From positions 372,001-436,000 of the forward strand of contig CAVUOB010000006.1 of NCBI GenBank assembly GCA_963743035.1: a stretch of 64,000 nucleotides of DNA, written 5' to 3'. Below the pieces are notes generated by a model, which saw nothing but the letters and a program-made list of their open reading frames with translations, did not search any database and had not been told where the DNA came from. The DNA comes from PALSA-911 sp963743035 (lineage in GTDB: Bacteria; Pseudomonadota; Alphaproteobacteria; Acetobacterales; Acetobacteraceae). Each line of letters begins with the position of its first letter. Positions within the stretch are counted from its first letter, which is position 1. The translations under genes were made by a program, and so were the position numbers. Of this stretch, positions 21,898 through 30,344 are shown piece after piece.

Positions 21898-22142
21898 CGT
21901 ACGTGTTCGGCCAGGCCGCGCCATTCGGTCGCCACGTCCACCAGCCGCTTGCGGGCAGCCGCCTCGCTCGGCAGCGTGTCGATCCGGAACAGCTCCTCGG
22001 CCCCGATGTCATCGAGCGGCACGCCATGCGGCGCGCGGTGCGTCAACCTGTAGAAACGCCCCGCCCGGCGCTCGATCACCGTGAATCTGCTGCCGTCCGT
22101 CACCAGCAAATAGTGCTCCTTCTCGTCCAATACCCGGATCAT
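21894..22142 (-). CDS. Small conserved-looking hypothetical protein
   Basis: An 82-residue soluble protein. AAGGAGG lies 10 bases before its ATG, and its stop overlaps the possible GTG start of the LLM gene. The first half looks like a small beta meander (EHYLLVTDGSRFTVIERRAGRFYRL), the second like a helix (PSEAAARKRLVDVATEWRGLAEH). I do not recognise a family. Its position between a TauD dioxygenase and a flavin monooxygenase suggests an accessory role in that pathway, but no function can be assigned. Confidence 0.65.
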   Translation of the reverse strand: MIRVLDEKEHYLLVTDGSRFTVIERRAGRFYRLTHRAPHGVPLDDIGAEELFRIDTLPSEAAARKRLVDVATEWRGLAEHVR

Positions 22143-22203
22143 GGGCCAAGCCCCTCCTTGGTTGAAAGTGCCTCCGTGTCGTGGTTTTGCGCCGCTTCGT
22201 CCG

Positions 22204-23286
22204 TCACGATACCGCGACCTTCATGCCGAGGGTGGCGGCCTGGCGCGCGTCGAATGCCCGGCATCGTTCATCGTGCTGCTGGCCGAGGATGCCGCCGCGC
22301 ACACTGGCGGGCTCGACCGAGCGGAAGAACGGCTTCCAGCTATCCGGCAGCCTGCGCCCGTCCGGCGGCGCCAGCCACAACCGATACAACAGCCGCTTCC
22401 GCGCAGGGTCTTCGTGGTCGACGAACTCCGTGCGGGAATGGAGCATAGTGTGGTTGTTCAACAGCTGCATGTCGCCGGGTTGCAGATACATGTCGTACAT
22501 CAGCGCAGGCCGACGCAGGATTTCATCCAGCAGGTCCATCGCCTCGCGCTGTGCCGGGCTCAGTTGCGGCACGCCCTCGATCTTCTGCGCGGAGTTGACG
22601 CGGTTGCGGTTCCATTTGCTGTGCAGCCGGCCGTCCTCGGTGTCGTAGATCGGATTGGGATAATACGCCGGCTCGTCCGGCGCCTGCTCCGCCTGGCGGC
22701 TGAAATGGAACGGCAGATGGAGGATCTCCGCCAGGTCCGGCCGCTCCCTTTGCATGACGTGGTATGCGGCGACCGAGCTGGTGACCATGGTCATGCCGCC
22801 GGACAGCCCCTGGTTGTAGCAGGTCAGCGCGACGATATCGGCGCCGTCGGTGTGGAAATCGAGCTCGGCGTTGGAGGAATAGCCCCGTCCGGTGGTGCTG
22901 CGGTAATTGGTGCCGGCATTGCGCACGGCGGACAGGTAATGGCTCGCCTTGCCCTGCGGCCGCGCGACGCCGGTGTGCAGGCCGATCGCCCAGGTCAGCA
23001 GCTCGAAATCCGCCTCCTCCATGTCCGCGCGCGGCAGGCCGCGCACCAGGGCGATCCCACGGCCTTCCTGGATTTCCCGAAAGGCCGCCGATATCACCGG
23101 GCCGGCGCTGCCGAGGTCGAAATCCTCCCGCCGGTAGTCGAGCAGCCCCTTGTCCGGATCGCGGGCGCGCCGGACCGCATCGCTCAGGTCCCGGCGCGCG
23201 CGGTCGTCGAGCAGAAATACCCAGCCGGTATCGGCGCGGAGTTCGTCCGCGGACCAGGCGGCGCTTGTCTCGGCGATGCTTGCCAT
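22204..23286 (-). CDS. TauD/TfdA-family Fe(II)/2-oxoglutarate dioxygenase
   Basis: A protein of 360 residues with the iron-binding pair in FHTDGAD (H145, D147), the distal histidine region LNNHTMLHSRTEF, and the 2-oxoglutarate-binding arginine region RKRLLYRLWL. It is longer than the TauD-like protein at 5954-6925 and clearly a different subgroup. AAGGAGAG lies about 6 bases before the ATG. It follows the MBL hydrolase gene by 10 bp and precedes a small protein and an LLM monooxygenase. The operon therefore carries two oxygenases, suggesting oxidative breakdown of a xenobiotic or natural small molecule. Confidence 0.9.
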   Translation of the reverse strand: MASIAETSAAWSADELRADTGWVFLLDDRARRDLSDAVRRARDPDKGLLDYRREDFDLGSAGPVISAAFREIQEGRGIALVRGLPRADMEEADFELLTWAIGLHTGVARPQGKASHYLSAVRNAGTNYRSTTGRGYSSNAELDFHTDGADIVALTCYNQGLSGGMTMVTSSVAAYHVMQRERPDLAEILHLPFHFSRQAEQAPDEPAYYPNPIYDTEDGRLHSKWNRNRVNSAQKIEGVPQLSPAQREAMDLLDEILRRPALMYDMYLQPGDMQLLNNHTMLHSRTEFVDHEDPARKRLLYRLWLAPPDGRRLPDSWKPFFRSVEPASVRGGILGQQHDERCRAFDARQAATLGMKVAVS

Positions 23287-23296
23287 GCGGCTCTCC

Positions 23297-24175
23297 TTAA
23301 GCTTGGACCATGTCGCAGCGGAACCCGTTCCCCCAGCGCTTGATATGGCCGACCGAAGGGGAGGGGAAATGCGCCGTGCAGCACAGCGTATCGGTGTCGC
23401 AGTATTTTTCCAGGAACGCCTGCCGCGTCGCCACGCCCTGCTTCGGGTCGTAGTCCACGCGCATCGACAGCTCCGGATACTTTGCCTGCAGCGGCGAGTG
23501 GATGAGGTCGCCGGTGATCACCGCGCGGTCGGTCCCGCGGCCGAGCCCGACGGCGAAATGGTCGATGGTGTGGCCCGGCGTGGGCATCAGGCGGATATGG
23601 TCGTTCAGCGCGTCGGTGGCGGTGACCAGATCGGCGCGCTTCGCGGCGACGATCGGCAGCACGCTGTCGACGATGCACTCGATCGGCGCGCGGGCATTCT
23701 CCGCCTCCCAGTAGTCGTACTCGGTCTTGGAGAACAGATAGCGCGCCTTGGGGAAGGTTGGCACCCAACGGCCGTTTTCCAGTTTGGTGTTCCAGCCGAC
23801 GTGATCGACGTGCAGATGGGTGCACATGACGTAGTCGATGTCGTCCACGCCGACGCCGGCCGCGGCCAAGGCGCGCATGTAGTTGCCATCCTGCTTGCCG
23901 TTCCAGGCGGCGCGCGCCGGCCGCGTCTTGTCATTGCCGATGCAACTGTCGACCAGCACGGTATGGTGCGGCGTGCGCACGACATAGGACTGGAAGCAGA
24001 GGATCAGCGTGTCGTCCACGGGATCGAGCGCCTTCGCCTGCTGCATCCAGGAACGGTTCTCCTCCAGCACTTCCCTGGACAGGCCGGGCAGGAATTCCAG
24101 GACCGGCGTGTAGCCCTTTTCGTCCTCGACGATGCGGTGGATCGTCATGTCGTCGACGGTGAAAATGGTCTTCAT
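23297..24175 (-). CDS. MBL-fold metallo-hydrolase
   Basis: A protein of 292 residues with the metallo-beta-lactamase motif HLHVDHVGWN (HxHxDH) at about residues 118-123, a later GHTIDHFAVGL and the aspartate ITGDLIHSP, all standard zinc or iron ligands. Family members hydrolyse esters, thioesters, lactones or phosphodiesters. The arrangement, with no signal peptide, resembles quorum-quenching lactonase-like and related soluble MBL proteins, but the substrate cannot be fixed. It is the first gene of the MBL-TauD-small protein-LLM operon. Confidence 0.88.
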   Translation of the reverse strand: MKTIFTVDDMTIHRIVEDEKGYTPVLEFLPGLSREVLEENRSWMQQAKALDPVDDTLILCFQSYVVRTPHHTVLVDSCIGNDKTRPARAAWNGKQDGNYMRALAAAGVGVDDIDYVMCTHLHVDHVGWNTKLENGRWVPTFPKARYLFSKTEYDYWEAENARAPIECIVDSVLPIVAAKRADLVTATDALNDHIRLMPTPGHTIDHFAVGLGRGTDRAVITGDLIHSPLQAKYPELSMRVDYDPKQGVATRQAFLEKYCDTDTLCCTAHFPSPSVGHIKRWGNGFRCDMVQA

Positions 24176-24407
24176 CCTGGCTCAACCCCCTGGTGCTTCT
24201 TTGTTGAAATTCAGGTTACCGCCCGTCCGCGCGGGTGACAAACCCGTGCGAGCCGGCACACCGGGCGCGGGCAGGCAGACCATTTCGGGGGACAAGCCGG
24301 CCGATTGCGGCTAGACCGGCAACACGCATTAAGTTCCTTGTGCAAACCCCGTAAGTTCCTGGCTAAATCCCCGTAAGTTCCTGGCTAAATCAAAGTGGAT
24401 ACGTTCG
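24176..24407. other. Divergent intergenic region upstream of the MBL operon and the parvulin gene
   Basis: These 232 bases hold the promoters of both divergent units and the 22-bp tandem repeats described separately. I could not assign clear -35/-10 pairs. Confidence 0.4.
24325..24390. repeat. 22-bp tandem repeats upstream of the parvulin gene
   Basis: Two identical adjacent 22-bp copies (24347-24368 and 24369-24390) and a third diverged copy in the same register (24325-24346, 13 of 22 bases matching) end 17 bp before the ATG at 24408. The shared core is TAAGTTCCT. They cover the likely promoter or leader, so they may be repeated operator sites or a simple duplication. Confidence 0.7.
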
Positions 24408-25346
24408 ATGACCCTGCTTTCGCGTCTGCTGGCTCTCGCGGTCCTGATGTCGATGGGAACGCCGCTGCTGGCCGCCCCGCCATCGGCCACTCCCGGCGCG
24501 GCTCCGGCGCCGGCGAGCGCGGCGGAGCCGGTGGCGCAACGCGGCAACATGAAGCTGACCGCCGGGGACGTGCGCGAGCTCTTGCTGCGCGCGGATCCGG
24601 CGGTACGCGCGCAGCTGATCGCCAACCCCGCGGTGTTGTCGGATTTCGTGCGCGACCGGCTGCTGCGCCAGGCCCTGCTGGAACAGGCGAAGGCGAGCGG
24701 CTTCGACCAGAAGCCAGAGATCGTGCAGCGTGCCAATGATGCGCGTGACGCGGTGGTGGTGTCGGCCTATGTCGCGGCCCTGACCGAACCCGACCCCGCC
24801 TATCCCAGCCAGGCCGAGGTGGCGGCGGTGTACGAGGGCAACAAGGCGCGCTTCCTGGTGCCACGCCAGTACCACATCTCCCAGATCGCGGTGCGCCTGC
24901 CGGTCGGCTCCCCACCCAAGGCCGACGAGGAGGCCAAGGCGAAGATCCTGGATATCCGCCAGCAGCTGAACAAGCCGAAGGCCGATTTCGCCGAGCTGGC
25001 GCGGAAATACTCCGACGATCGCGCCTCCGCGGAGAAGGGCGGCGACCTTGGGTGGGTGCGGGAGGATCAGCTTGTACCGGCGGTGAAGGACGCCATCGTC
25101 GGCCTGCAGGAGAACGTCATCACCGAGCCGGTGCGCACGCCCGAGGGCTGGCACATCCTCAAGCTGATCGGAACCCGCGCGGCGGCGACCGCGCCGCTGG
25201 CCGATGTCAAGGACGGCATCGCCCAGGCGCTGCGCCAGCAGCGCGCGCAGCAGAACGCCCGTGCCTTCGTCGACGACATGCTGCGCAAGGAGCCGATCCA
25301 GCTGAACGAGATCGAGCTGGCCCGCAGCGTCGCGAAGCCGAACTGA
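24408..25346 (+). CDS. Peptidylprolyl isomerase, parvulin (SurA/PpiC) type
   Basis: A protein of 312 residues with a signal peptide (hydrophobic about residues 5-22, cleavage near LLAA). It has an N-terminal helical chaperone region and a canonical rotamase domain: QYHISQIAV, FAELARKYSDD, KGGDLGWVREDQL and TPEGWHILKL. It should assist folding of outer-membrane or periplasmic proteins. Its leader contains a 22-bp tandem repeat. It is convergent with the lytic transglycosylase gene. Confidence 0.92.
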   Translation: MTLLSRLLALAVLMSMGTPLLAAPPSATPGAAPAPASAAEPVAQRGNMKLTAGDVRELLLRADPAVRAQLIANPAVLSDFVRDRLLRQALLEQAKASGFDQKPEIVQRANDARDAVVVSAYVAALTEPDPAYPSQAEVAAVYEGNKARFLVPRQYHISQIAVRLPVGSPPKADEEAKAKILDIRQQLNKPKADFAELARKYSDDRASAEKGGDLGWVREDQLVPAVKDAIVGLQENVITEPVRTPEGWHILKLIGTRAAATAPLADVKDGIAQALRQQRAQQNARAFVDDMLRKEPIQLNEIELARSVAKPN

Positions 25347-25383
25347 CCCGGCCGCATTGACCCAGCCGAATAGACCGGGCCGG

Positions 25384-25818
25384 TCAGCGCGCCGGTTTTG
25401 GCGGCTGGTCGGGCTTTTGCGGGAAATACAGAGCCAGCGCCGAGTTGATCATCCGCACCCGATAGGCCTGGCTGCGCGCCGCGTTGTGGGAATGGTAGTA
25501 TCCGACGGCGCGCATCAGGTTGCCGTGCGCCTCCGTTAGGCAGCTGCGCAGGATCAGGCCGGCGACCGCGATGTTGTAGCAGCCATCGTTCACCAGCCGG
25601 TCGCGCACCGCCTCTGTCGCCATGCCCGAGCGCGCGGCCAGCGGCTGAACCCAGCGCGTGTTCACCTGCATCAGCCCGAGATCGTCCGAACCATCGGCGT
25701 TGCGGCTGACCATGCCGACCCGGCCGCCCTCGGTCGCATGGATCGACGGCAGCGCCCGAGGCGGCAGGTGGTAGAACGATGCGACGGCGGCCATGCAGGC
25801 CAGGAACGGGATCGCCAT
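25384..25818 (-). CDS. Lytic transglycosylase SLT-domain protein
   Basis: A protein of 144 residues of the soluble lytic transglycosylase/VirB1-like fold. The catalytic glutamate lies in IHATEGG, followed by the DLGLMQVNTRW motif and a conserved YYHSHN segment near the end. A short hydrophobic start (FLACMAAVASF) could be a weak signal sequence. It cleaves peptidoglycan glycan strands. The gene lies 24 bp downstream of a polysaccharide deacetylase gene on the same strand, consistent with wall or polysaccharide remodelling. Confidence 0.87.
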   Translation of the reverse strand: MAIPFLACMAAVASFYHLPPRALPSIHATEGGRVGMVSRNADGSDDLGLMQVNTRWVQPLAARSGMATEAVRDRLVNDGCYNIAVAGLILRSCLTEAHGNLMRAVGYYHSHNAARSQAYRVRMINSALALYFPQKPDQPPKPAR

Positions 25819-25842
25819 CTCCGGGTCCGCCCGATGGTGGGG

Positions 25843-26661
25843 TCAGCCCTCGTGCTTGTAGATGGGCGGGGCAGGCGCGGCAACGGGCTGGGGCGCCGGC
25901 GGGTCCAGATGCGCGAAGACGGCGCCCTGGCGCAGCAATTCCCGGACGCCGGCGACGATGCCAAGCCCGCTCGGGCGTTTCGGCTGGGTCAGGTGGCCGA
26001 TGATCACCTCGCCGTCGCGCGCGCCGGCGATGCGGGCAGCCACCGAGGCTGCGGGCAGGGAGGCGCCCATGTCCGAATTCAGCGAATAGCCGGCGATGGC
26101 GAAGCCCATCGCCTCGATCGCCCCGATCGCCGCGGGGCTGTAGAGCGCGGCGGCGTCGCGATACCAGCGCGGCATGGTGCCGGTTGCGTCCCGGACCGCG
26201 CTGGCGCCGTCCTCGACCTCGCGGCGCACCGTCTCCAGATCGCCGGCCACGCGCAGGCCATAGATCGTGCCGGTGCCGAGCACGGCGGGGAGGTGGCGCG
26301 CGCCATGGTTCTCGAACGCGAACAGGTCGCGATGGGACAGCAGGAACGCCAGCCCTTCCGGGTTGCGGTGGATCCAGGCGGCGGTCAGGAAGATGGTCGC
26401 AGGCACGCCGTTTTCGGCCAGGAAGGTGGCGATGCGGCTGTCGTACCCGCCGGGACAGGCGTCCAGGGTCAGCGCGACACGCCGCTGTCCCGGTTTGGAG
26501 CCGAGCAGGCGCAAGGACGGCTGCAGCAGACCATCGGCCGAAGCTGCGGGCCGCGCGAACGCGGCGATCGCCGCGACGGCACCGGCGGAGAACGCCCGCC
26601 GGGTAAACGGGCTTGCCGGACCGCCGGGGCCGGGACCCTGGCTGGCACAGAGACGGCACAT
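25843..26661 (-). CDS. Polysaccharide deacetylase family protein
   Basis: A protein of 272 residues. The N terminus has a Tat-like signal (TRRAFSAGAVAAIAAFA), implying export in folded form. The NodB-homology domain starts with LTLDACPGGYD, the variant metal-binding motif 1 of this subfamily (Asp-x-Cys instead of DDG), followed by motif 2 ENHGARHLP with its two histidines and a C-terminal HLTQPKRPSG motif. These enzymes remove N- or O-acetyl groups from polysaccharide or peptidoglycan using a metal. It lies immediately upstream of a lytic transglycosylase gene. Confidence 0.88.
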   Translation of the reverse strand: MCRLCASQGPGPGGPASPFTRRAFSAGAVAAIAAFARPAASADGLLQPSLRLLGSKPGQRRVALTLDACPGGYDSRIATFLAENGVPATIFLTAAWIHRNPEGLAFLLSHRDLFAFENHGARHLPAVLGTGTIYGLRVAGDLETVRREVEDGASAVRDATGTMPRWYRDAAALYSPAAIGAIEAMGFAIAGYSLNSDMGASLPAASVAARIAGARDGEVIIGHLTQPKRPSGLGIVAGVRELLRQGAVFAHLDPPAPQPVAAPAPPIYKHEG

Positions 26662-26682
26662 GATGGAGCGTCCGAAAAACCG

Positions 26683-26946
26683 CTAGCGGCGGAGGTTGAC
26701 GAAGAACATGACCGCAAAGCAGACGATCGCGATCATGGCGAAGGGGTAGAAGACCCAGCGCAGCATTCCCAGCAGCACATAAACAGGCCAGAACAGCACA
26801 TGCAGCCAGGTGAACAGCCGCAGGGGATGGGGGAAGCCGAAATAGATCAGGTGGAACGCCAACCCGATCGCCAGCCACAGCAGCACCATGTTCGACCGTA
26901 TGGCGGCGCTTCGGACGGCGGCTCCGGGTGATGGATAGTTGCGCAT
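26683..26946 (-). CDS. Small membrane protein of unknown function
   Basis: A protein of 87 residues with two or three hydrophobic segments (about 21-37, 45-60 and 65-82) and a short basic tail NLRR. I do not recognise a family. It sits 21 bp upstream of the polysaccharide deacetylase gene on the same strand and may be co-transcribed with it. An internal ATG at 26889 would give a shorter version starting directly at the first membrane segment. Confidence 0.6.
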   Translation of the reverse strand: MRNYPSPGAAVRSAAIRSNMVLLWLAIGLAFHLIYFGFPHPLRLFTWLHVLFWPVYVLLGMLRWVFYPFAMIAIVCFAVMFFVNLRR

Positions 26947-26989
26947 GTCGGCGGGACCTTACCAGCAATGCCGGCGTCGCGCATCCGCC

Positions 26990-27703
26990 TCAGGCGTAGA
27001 GGAAACCCATCCGGTCCTCTTCCAGCACCAGGCAGGTCAGCGGGCCGCCGAAGATGGCGCCGGTGTCGATGCCGATGCGGTTGGGCTTGATCACCGGCGT
27101 CTTGATCGGGGTGTGGCCGTGCACGATCACCGCGCCGTGGTCCGCTTCCGAGTTCAGGAACGGGTGGCGCATGCGGATCATCTCGTCGCGCAACTGCTCG
27201 TCGAGCGGCACGCCGGGGCGGATGCCGCCATGCACGAACATGTAGCCGCCGTCGCGATGGCTCACGCTCAGGCCGTGTAGGAAATCCATGTGCTCGCGCG
27301 GAATGGCAGCGGCCCATTCGCTGCGCGGCGTGCCCGGCGCGATGCCGTAGCTCTCCAGCGCCGGCTCGCCGCCGTTGAACATCCAGTCGGTGGCCGAGGC
27401 GGCGTCGCCTCCGACCGCCTCGATCATGGTGTTCTCGTGGTTGCCGATCAGATTGACCGTGGGCACGCCGGCGATCGGCGGTCCGGCGGCGAGCAAAGCC
27501 ACCACGCCGGCGCTGTCCGGCCCGCGATCGACGTAGTCGCCGAGATGGATCAGCAGCGGCTCGTCCACCGGGCGGCGGTGCAGGTCGCTGCGAATGGCCG
27601 CGTGCAGCGCGACCAGGCGCTGGGAGAGGCCATGCACGTCGCCGACGGCGTAGATCCGCCGGCCCGGCGGCAGAGTCGCGGAAGCATCCTGGAAGGTGAT
27701 CAT
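26990..27703 (-). CDS. Metallophosphoesterase (serine/threonine phosphatase-like)
   Basis: A protein of 237 residues with the calcineurin-like metal-binding motifs in order: GDVHG, HLGDYVDRGPDS, LIGNHE and VHGHTPIK. This spacing is that of bacterial PPP-family phosphatases (PrpA-like or diadenosine tetraphosphatase-like). The frame extends to 27841, but the extra 46 residues are unlike the family, so the ATG at 27703 is taken. It could act on phosphoproteins or on dinucleoside polyphosphates; sequence alone does not decide. Confidence 0.9.
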   Translation of the reverse strand: MITFQDASATLPPGRRIYAVGDVHGLSQRLVALHAAIRSDLHRRPVDEPLLIHLGDYVDRGPDSAGVVALLAAGPPIAGVPTVNLIGNHENTMIEAVGGDAASATDWMFNGGEPALESYGIAPGTPRSEWAAAIPREHMDFLHGLSVSHRDGGYMFVHGGIRPGVPLDEQLRDEMIRMRHPFLNSEADHGAVIVHGHTPIKTPVIKPNRIGIDTGAIFGGPLTCLVLEEDRMGFLYA

Positions 27704-27839
27704 TAGTAGGCAGGTTAGCGAGGTTTCAGGACGAGGAAAGGGGGGATGGCGCAAGCCTGTGCCGAACCGTTGCGGGGGACTGCCGTTACGCGGCAGTGAC
27801 GTGCTAGCCTGACTTCCTCCGTGGGAAGGGGCTCCGTTC

Positions 27840-28925
27840 ATGCAAATTCAGGCACTCGGCTATCTCGGCTTCGGGTCGGCGGATTTGGACGGTTGGTCGG
27901 ATTTCGCCACCTCGCTGCTCGGCATGCAGAGGGTGGAGAAGGCCAATACGTCCCGGGCCTTCCGCATGGACGACCGGGCCCAGCGCCTGATCATCGACCG
28001 CGACCTGGCGGAGGGGCAGCATTATTTCGGCTGGCAGGTCGCCGATGCCACGGCGCTGGCCGCGGTGGCAGCACGGCTGGAGCGGGCGGGGGTGGCGGTG
28101 ACCCGGGAGCCTGCCGCCCTGGCGGACCGGCGGGCTGTCAGCGGCCTGATCTCCTTCGTCGATCCGCTGGGCAACCGGCTGGAGGCATTCCACGGCGCGG
28201 CCGTGGCCGACGCGCCGTTCGTTCCCGGCCGCAACATTTCCGGGTTTCGCACCGGCCCGCTCGGCATGGGCCACGTGGTCATAACGGTCGAGCGGCTGGA
28301 GCCGGCGCTCGCGTTCTATCGCGACGTGCTCGGCTTCGGGCTGAGCGATTTCATGGAGCGGCCGTTCGGGGCCGCATTCTTTCACGTCAATCCGCGCCAG
28401 CACAGCTTCGCGATGCTGGAGACCGGGCAGAACGGCATGCATCATTTCATGGTGGAGCTCTGCGCGCTCGACGATGTCGGCCAGGGCTACGACCTGGCGC
28501 AGGGCGACGGAACCGATGCCGATCCCGGCAGGATCACGGCCACGCTGGGGCGCCACACCAATGACTGGATGACCTCGTTCTACATGCGCTCGCCGGCAGG
28601 GTTCCAGGTGGAATATGGCTGGGGCGGCCGAGCGATCGACCCGGCCAACTGGACACCGGAACGCCTGACCGCCGGGCCGAGCCTGTGGGGCCATGAGCGG
28701 ACCTGGCTGCCGGCGGGGCCCCGGGCCGAGGCGCGGGCAATGCGCCTGGCCGCCGGCGCGGCCGGGATACGGCACAAGCTTCAGGTGCTGGAAGGCAGCG
28801 TCACGCTGACGCCAGGCACATGCGCCTGGTGGGAACTCGCTGCGCCAGGACGCCTGACCCGCTCCGATTGCCTGCGCGCCGTCGCCGGGCGATCAAGGGA
28901 TCGTGAAGGCCCGGCATTTGCATGA
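27840..28925 (+). CDS. VOC-family extradiol ring-cleavage dioxygenase (BphC-like)
   Basis: A protein of 361 residues with two glyoxalase/VOC repeats. The iron ligands of type I extradiol dioxygenases are at expected spacing: H145 (GMGHVVITV), a histidine at 201/202 (GMHHFMVEL) and E258 (FQVEYGWGG). Such enzymes cleave catechol-type rings next to the hydroxyls, as in biphenyl or steroid catabolism. About 60 residues at the C terminus exceed the usual BphC length of about 300. That tail could be a genuine extension or an indel artefact like others in the window. GGAAGGGG precedes the ATG. No other ring-degradation genes are adjacent. Confidence 0.88.
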   Translation: MQIQALGYLGFGSADLDGWSDFATSLLGMQRVEKANTSRAFRMDDRAQRLIIDRDLAEGQHYFGWQVADATALAAVAARLERAGVAVTREPAALADRRAVSGLISFVDPLGNRLEAFHGAAVADAPFVPGRNISGFRTGPLGMGHVVITVERLEPALAFYRDVLGFGLSDFMERPFGAAFFHVNPRQHSFAMLETGQNGMHHFMVELCALDDVGQGYDLAQGDGTDADPGRITATLGRHTNDWMTSFYMRSPAGFQVEYGWGGRAIDPANWTPERLTAGPSLWGHERTWLPAGPRAEARAMRLAAGAAGIRHKLQVLEGSVTLTPGTCAWWELAAPGRLTRSDCLRAVAGRSRDREGPAFA

Positions 28926-29039
28926 CTTCGATTTAACTTACCTCCGGGTAGCCGGTTGATAATGTGCCGACAGGGTTAGTTGCGCGCAGTTCGGTTACGG
29001 CAGTCTCGGCCCTAGACCTTGGCGATTGGCAAGACAGGG

Positions 29040-29447
29040 ATGAAACACGGGGCCGCAATGCAGCAAATGCAGGTCGGGGAGCAGCCGGCTCCGGGCGGGC
29101 TGTCACGGCCAACCGGTTTCCTTGGACAGGTTTCAAGCGAATACAACCGCAGACATGATCGGCCGGAGGCGGCTCCTGTCGAGAAGTATCGCCTGATCGC
29201 CTGGCTGGCGTTGCGCGCGGAGGGCCACAGCAACCCGGACGGGCTGTCGATCCTGGAAAGCGAAATCCTGCGCGCCAGGAACGACGTGCGGAAGTCGGTG
29301 CTGGAAAACGGGGCGATCAATGTCTGCCGTATGCGGCTCTGGGCGATCACCTACGGGGCGCATGAGTTGGGCCTGGATGAAGACATGCTGGCAGACACGG
29401 TCAATCACGCGCTGGCGTTGCGGGATGGCTGCACAGACTTCCTGTAG
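29040..29447 (+). CDS. Hypothetical protein
   Basis: A protein of about 135 residues with no recognised family. The first 40 residues are Gly/Gln/Pro-rich and probably disordered. The rest looks helical (KYRLIAWLALRAEG, LSILESEILRARNDVRKSVL and EDMLADTVNHALALRDG). The start is uncertain: the ATG at 29040 is chosen, but the frame is open from a TTG at 29019 and has further ATGs at 29058 and 29067. It precedes the sulfotransferase gene by 86 bp on the same strand. Base composition is a little less GC-rich than in nearby housekeeping genes. Confidence 0.5.
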   Translation: MKHGAAMQQMQVGEQPAPGGLSRPTGFLGQVSSEYNRRHDRPEAAPVEKYRLIAWLALRAEGHSNPDGLSILESEILRARNDVRKSVLENGAINVCRMRLWAITYGAHELGLDEDMLADTVNHALALRDGCTDFL

Positions 29448-29533
29448 TGCATGGATAAAGCAGGAATTCTGAACCTGACCTGCCGCCAAACCATTCGTCC
29501 AGCCAAACCGCGAACACGAGTCCACAACGCCTT

Positions 29534-30247
29534 ATGTCTTTTGCAAACCTTGCCCAGAAGCCGATCGCGATCCTGGCCACTCCCAAAACCGGCAACCTCT
29601 GGATCAAATATGTCCTGGTGAACGTGCTGGCGATGCGCAGCCAGCAATTCTTTCATCAGCAGGACATTGTCGAGTATTTCTCAAAGCCCGAGGCCAACCG
29701 GCAGATCGTTTTCCACGCGCATGTGCCGCACACGAATTCGCTGGCGGAAGCACTTCGTTCCAACGATATCAAGACGATCTCGCTGGTCCGTAATCCTCTC
29801 GATGTCTTCCTGTCGCTGCGCAGCCATGTCGCGCGGCTTGGGGCGGATTCGCCGCTGCAGGCGCAGATTCTGTCCAAGGATCCGGACCGGCTGCGGGAAT
29901 TCGCGCGCAGCCATTTTCTCGGCGACCTCGCCATCAGCGCCATATGGGCGCGCCGCGGCGCCGTGCTGGTGCGCTATGAGGACCTGCTGGCCGATCCGTT
30001 GAGCGGATTCGCGGATCTCGGCCGCCGGCTCGGCGTGGCTGAGGCGGAGATCCGCCGCTTCGCGACATTCTGCACGCGCCTGTCTGACATCACGGAAATG
30101 CGTTCCAACGCCCGGCCAGGGGACCAGGAGCATTTCACCAGCGCCGAAATCGACAAGTGGAAGCGCCCGGAAAATCGGGAAGTAATATCTGCCCTGCTGC
30201 AATCGTCCTCGATCCGCGCGGCGATGCGGCTATGGGGATACCGCTGA
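29534..30247 (+). CDS. Sulfotransferase-domain protein
   Basis: A protein of 237 residues with the 5'-phosphosulfate-binding loop of PAPS-dependent sulfotransferases near the N terminus (ATPKTGNLWIKYVL), the 3'-phosphate-binding segment SLVRNPLDVFLSLRSH, and a later RYEDLLADP helix typical of the fold. Enzymes of this type transfer a sulfuryl group from PAPS to a hydroxyl or amine of a small molecule or polysaccharide. No PAPS synthesis or polysaccharide genes are adjacent, so the acceptor is unknown. It has no signal peptide or membrane segment. Confidence 0.82.
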   Translation: MSFANLAQKPIAILATPKTGNLWIKYVLVNVLAMRSQQFFHQQDIVEYFSKPEANRQIVFHAHVPHTNSLAEALRSNDIKTISLVRNPLDVFLSLRSHVARLGADSPLQAQILSKDPDRLREFARSHFLGDLAISAIWARRGAVLVRYEDLLADPLSGFADLGRRLGVAEAEIRRFATFCTRLSDITEMRSNARPGDQEHFTSAEIDKWKRPENREVISALLQSSSIRAAMRLWGYR

Positions 30248-30344
30248 CGACCCGGAGCTTGCAGAAAGCCGGCCCGGGTAGGACGAATGCACCGGACCGC
30301 GCGCAGGACATCCTGGCGAAGCGGCCGAGATATTGGATGAGCCC

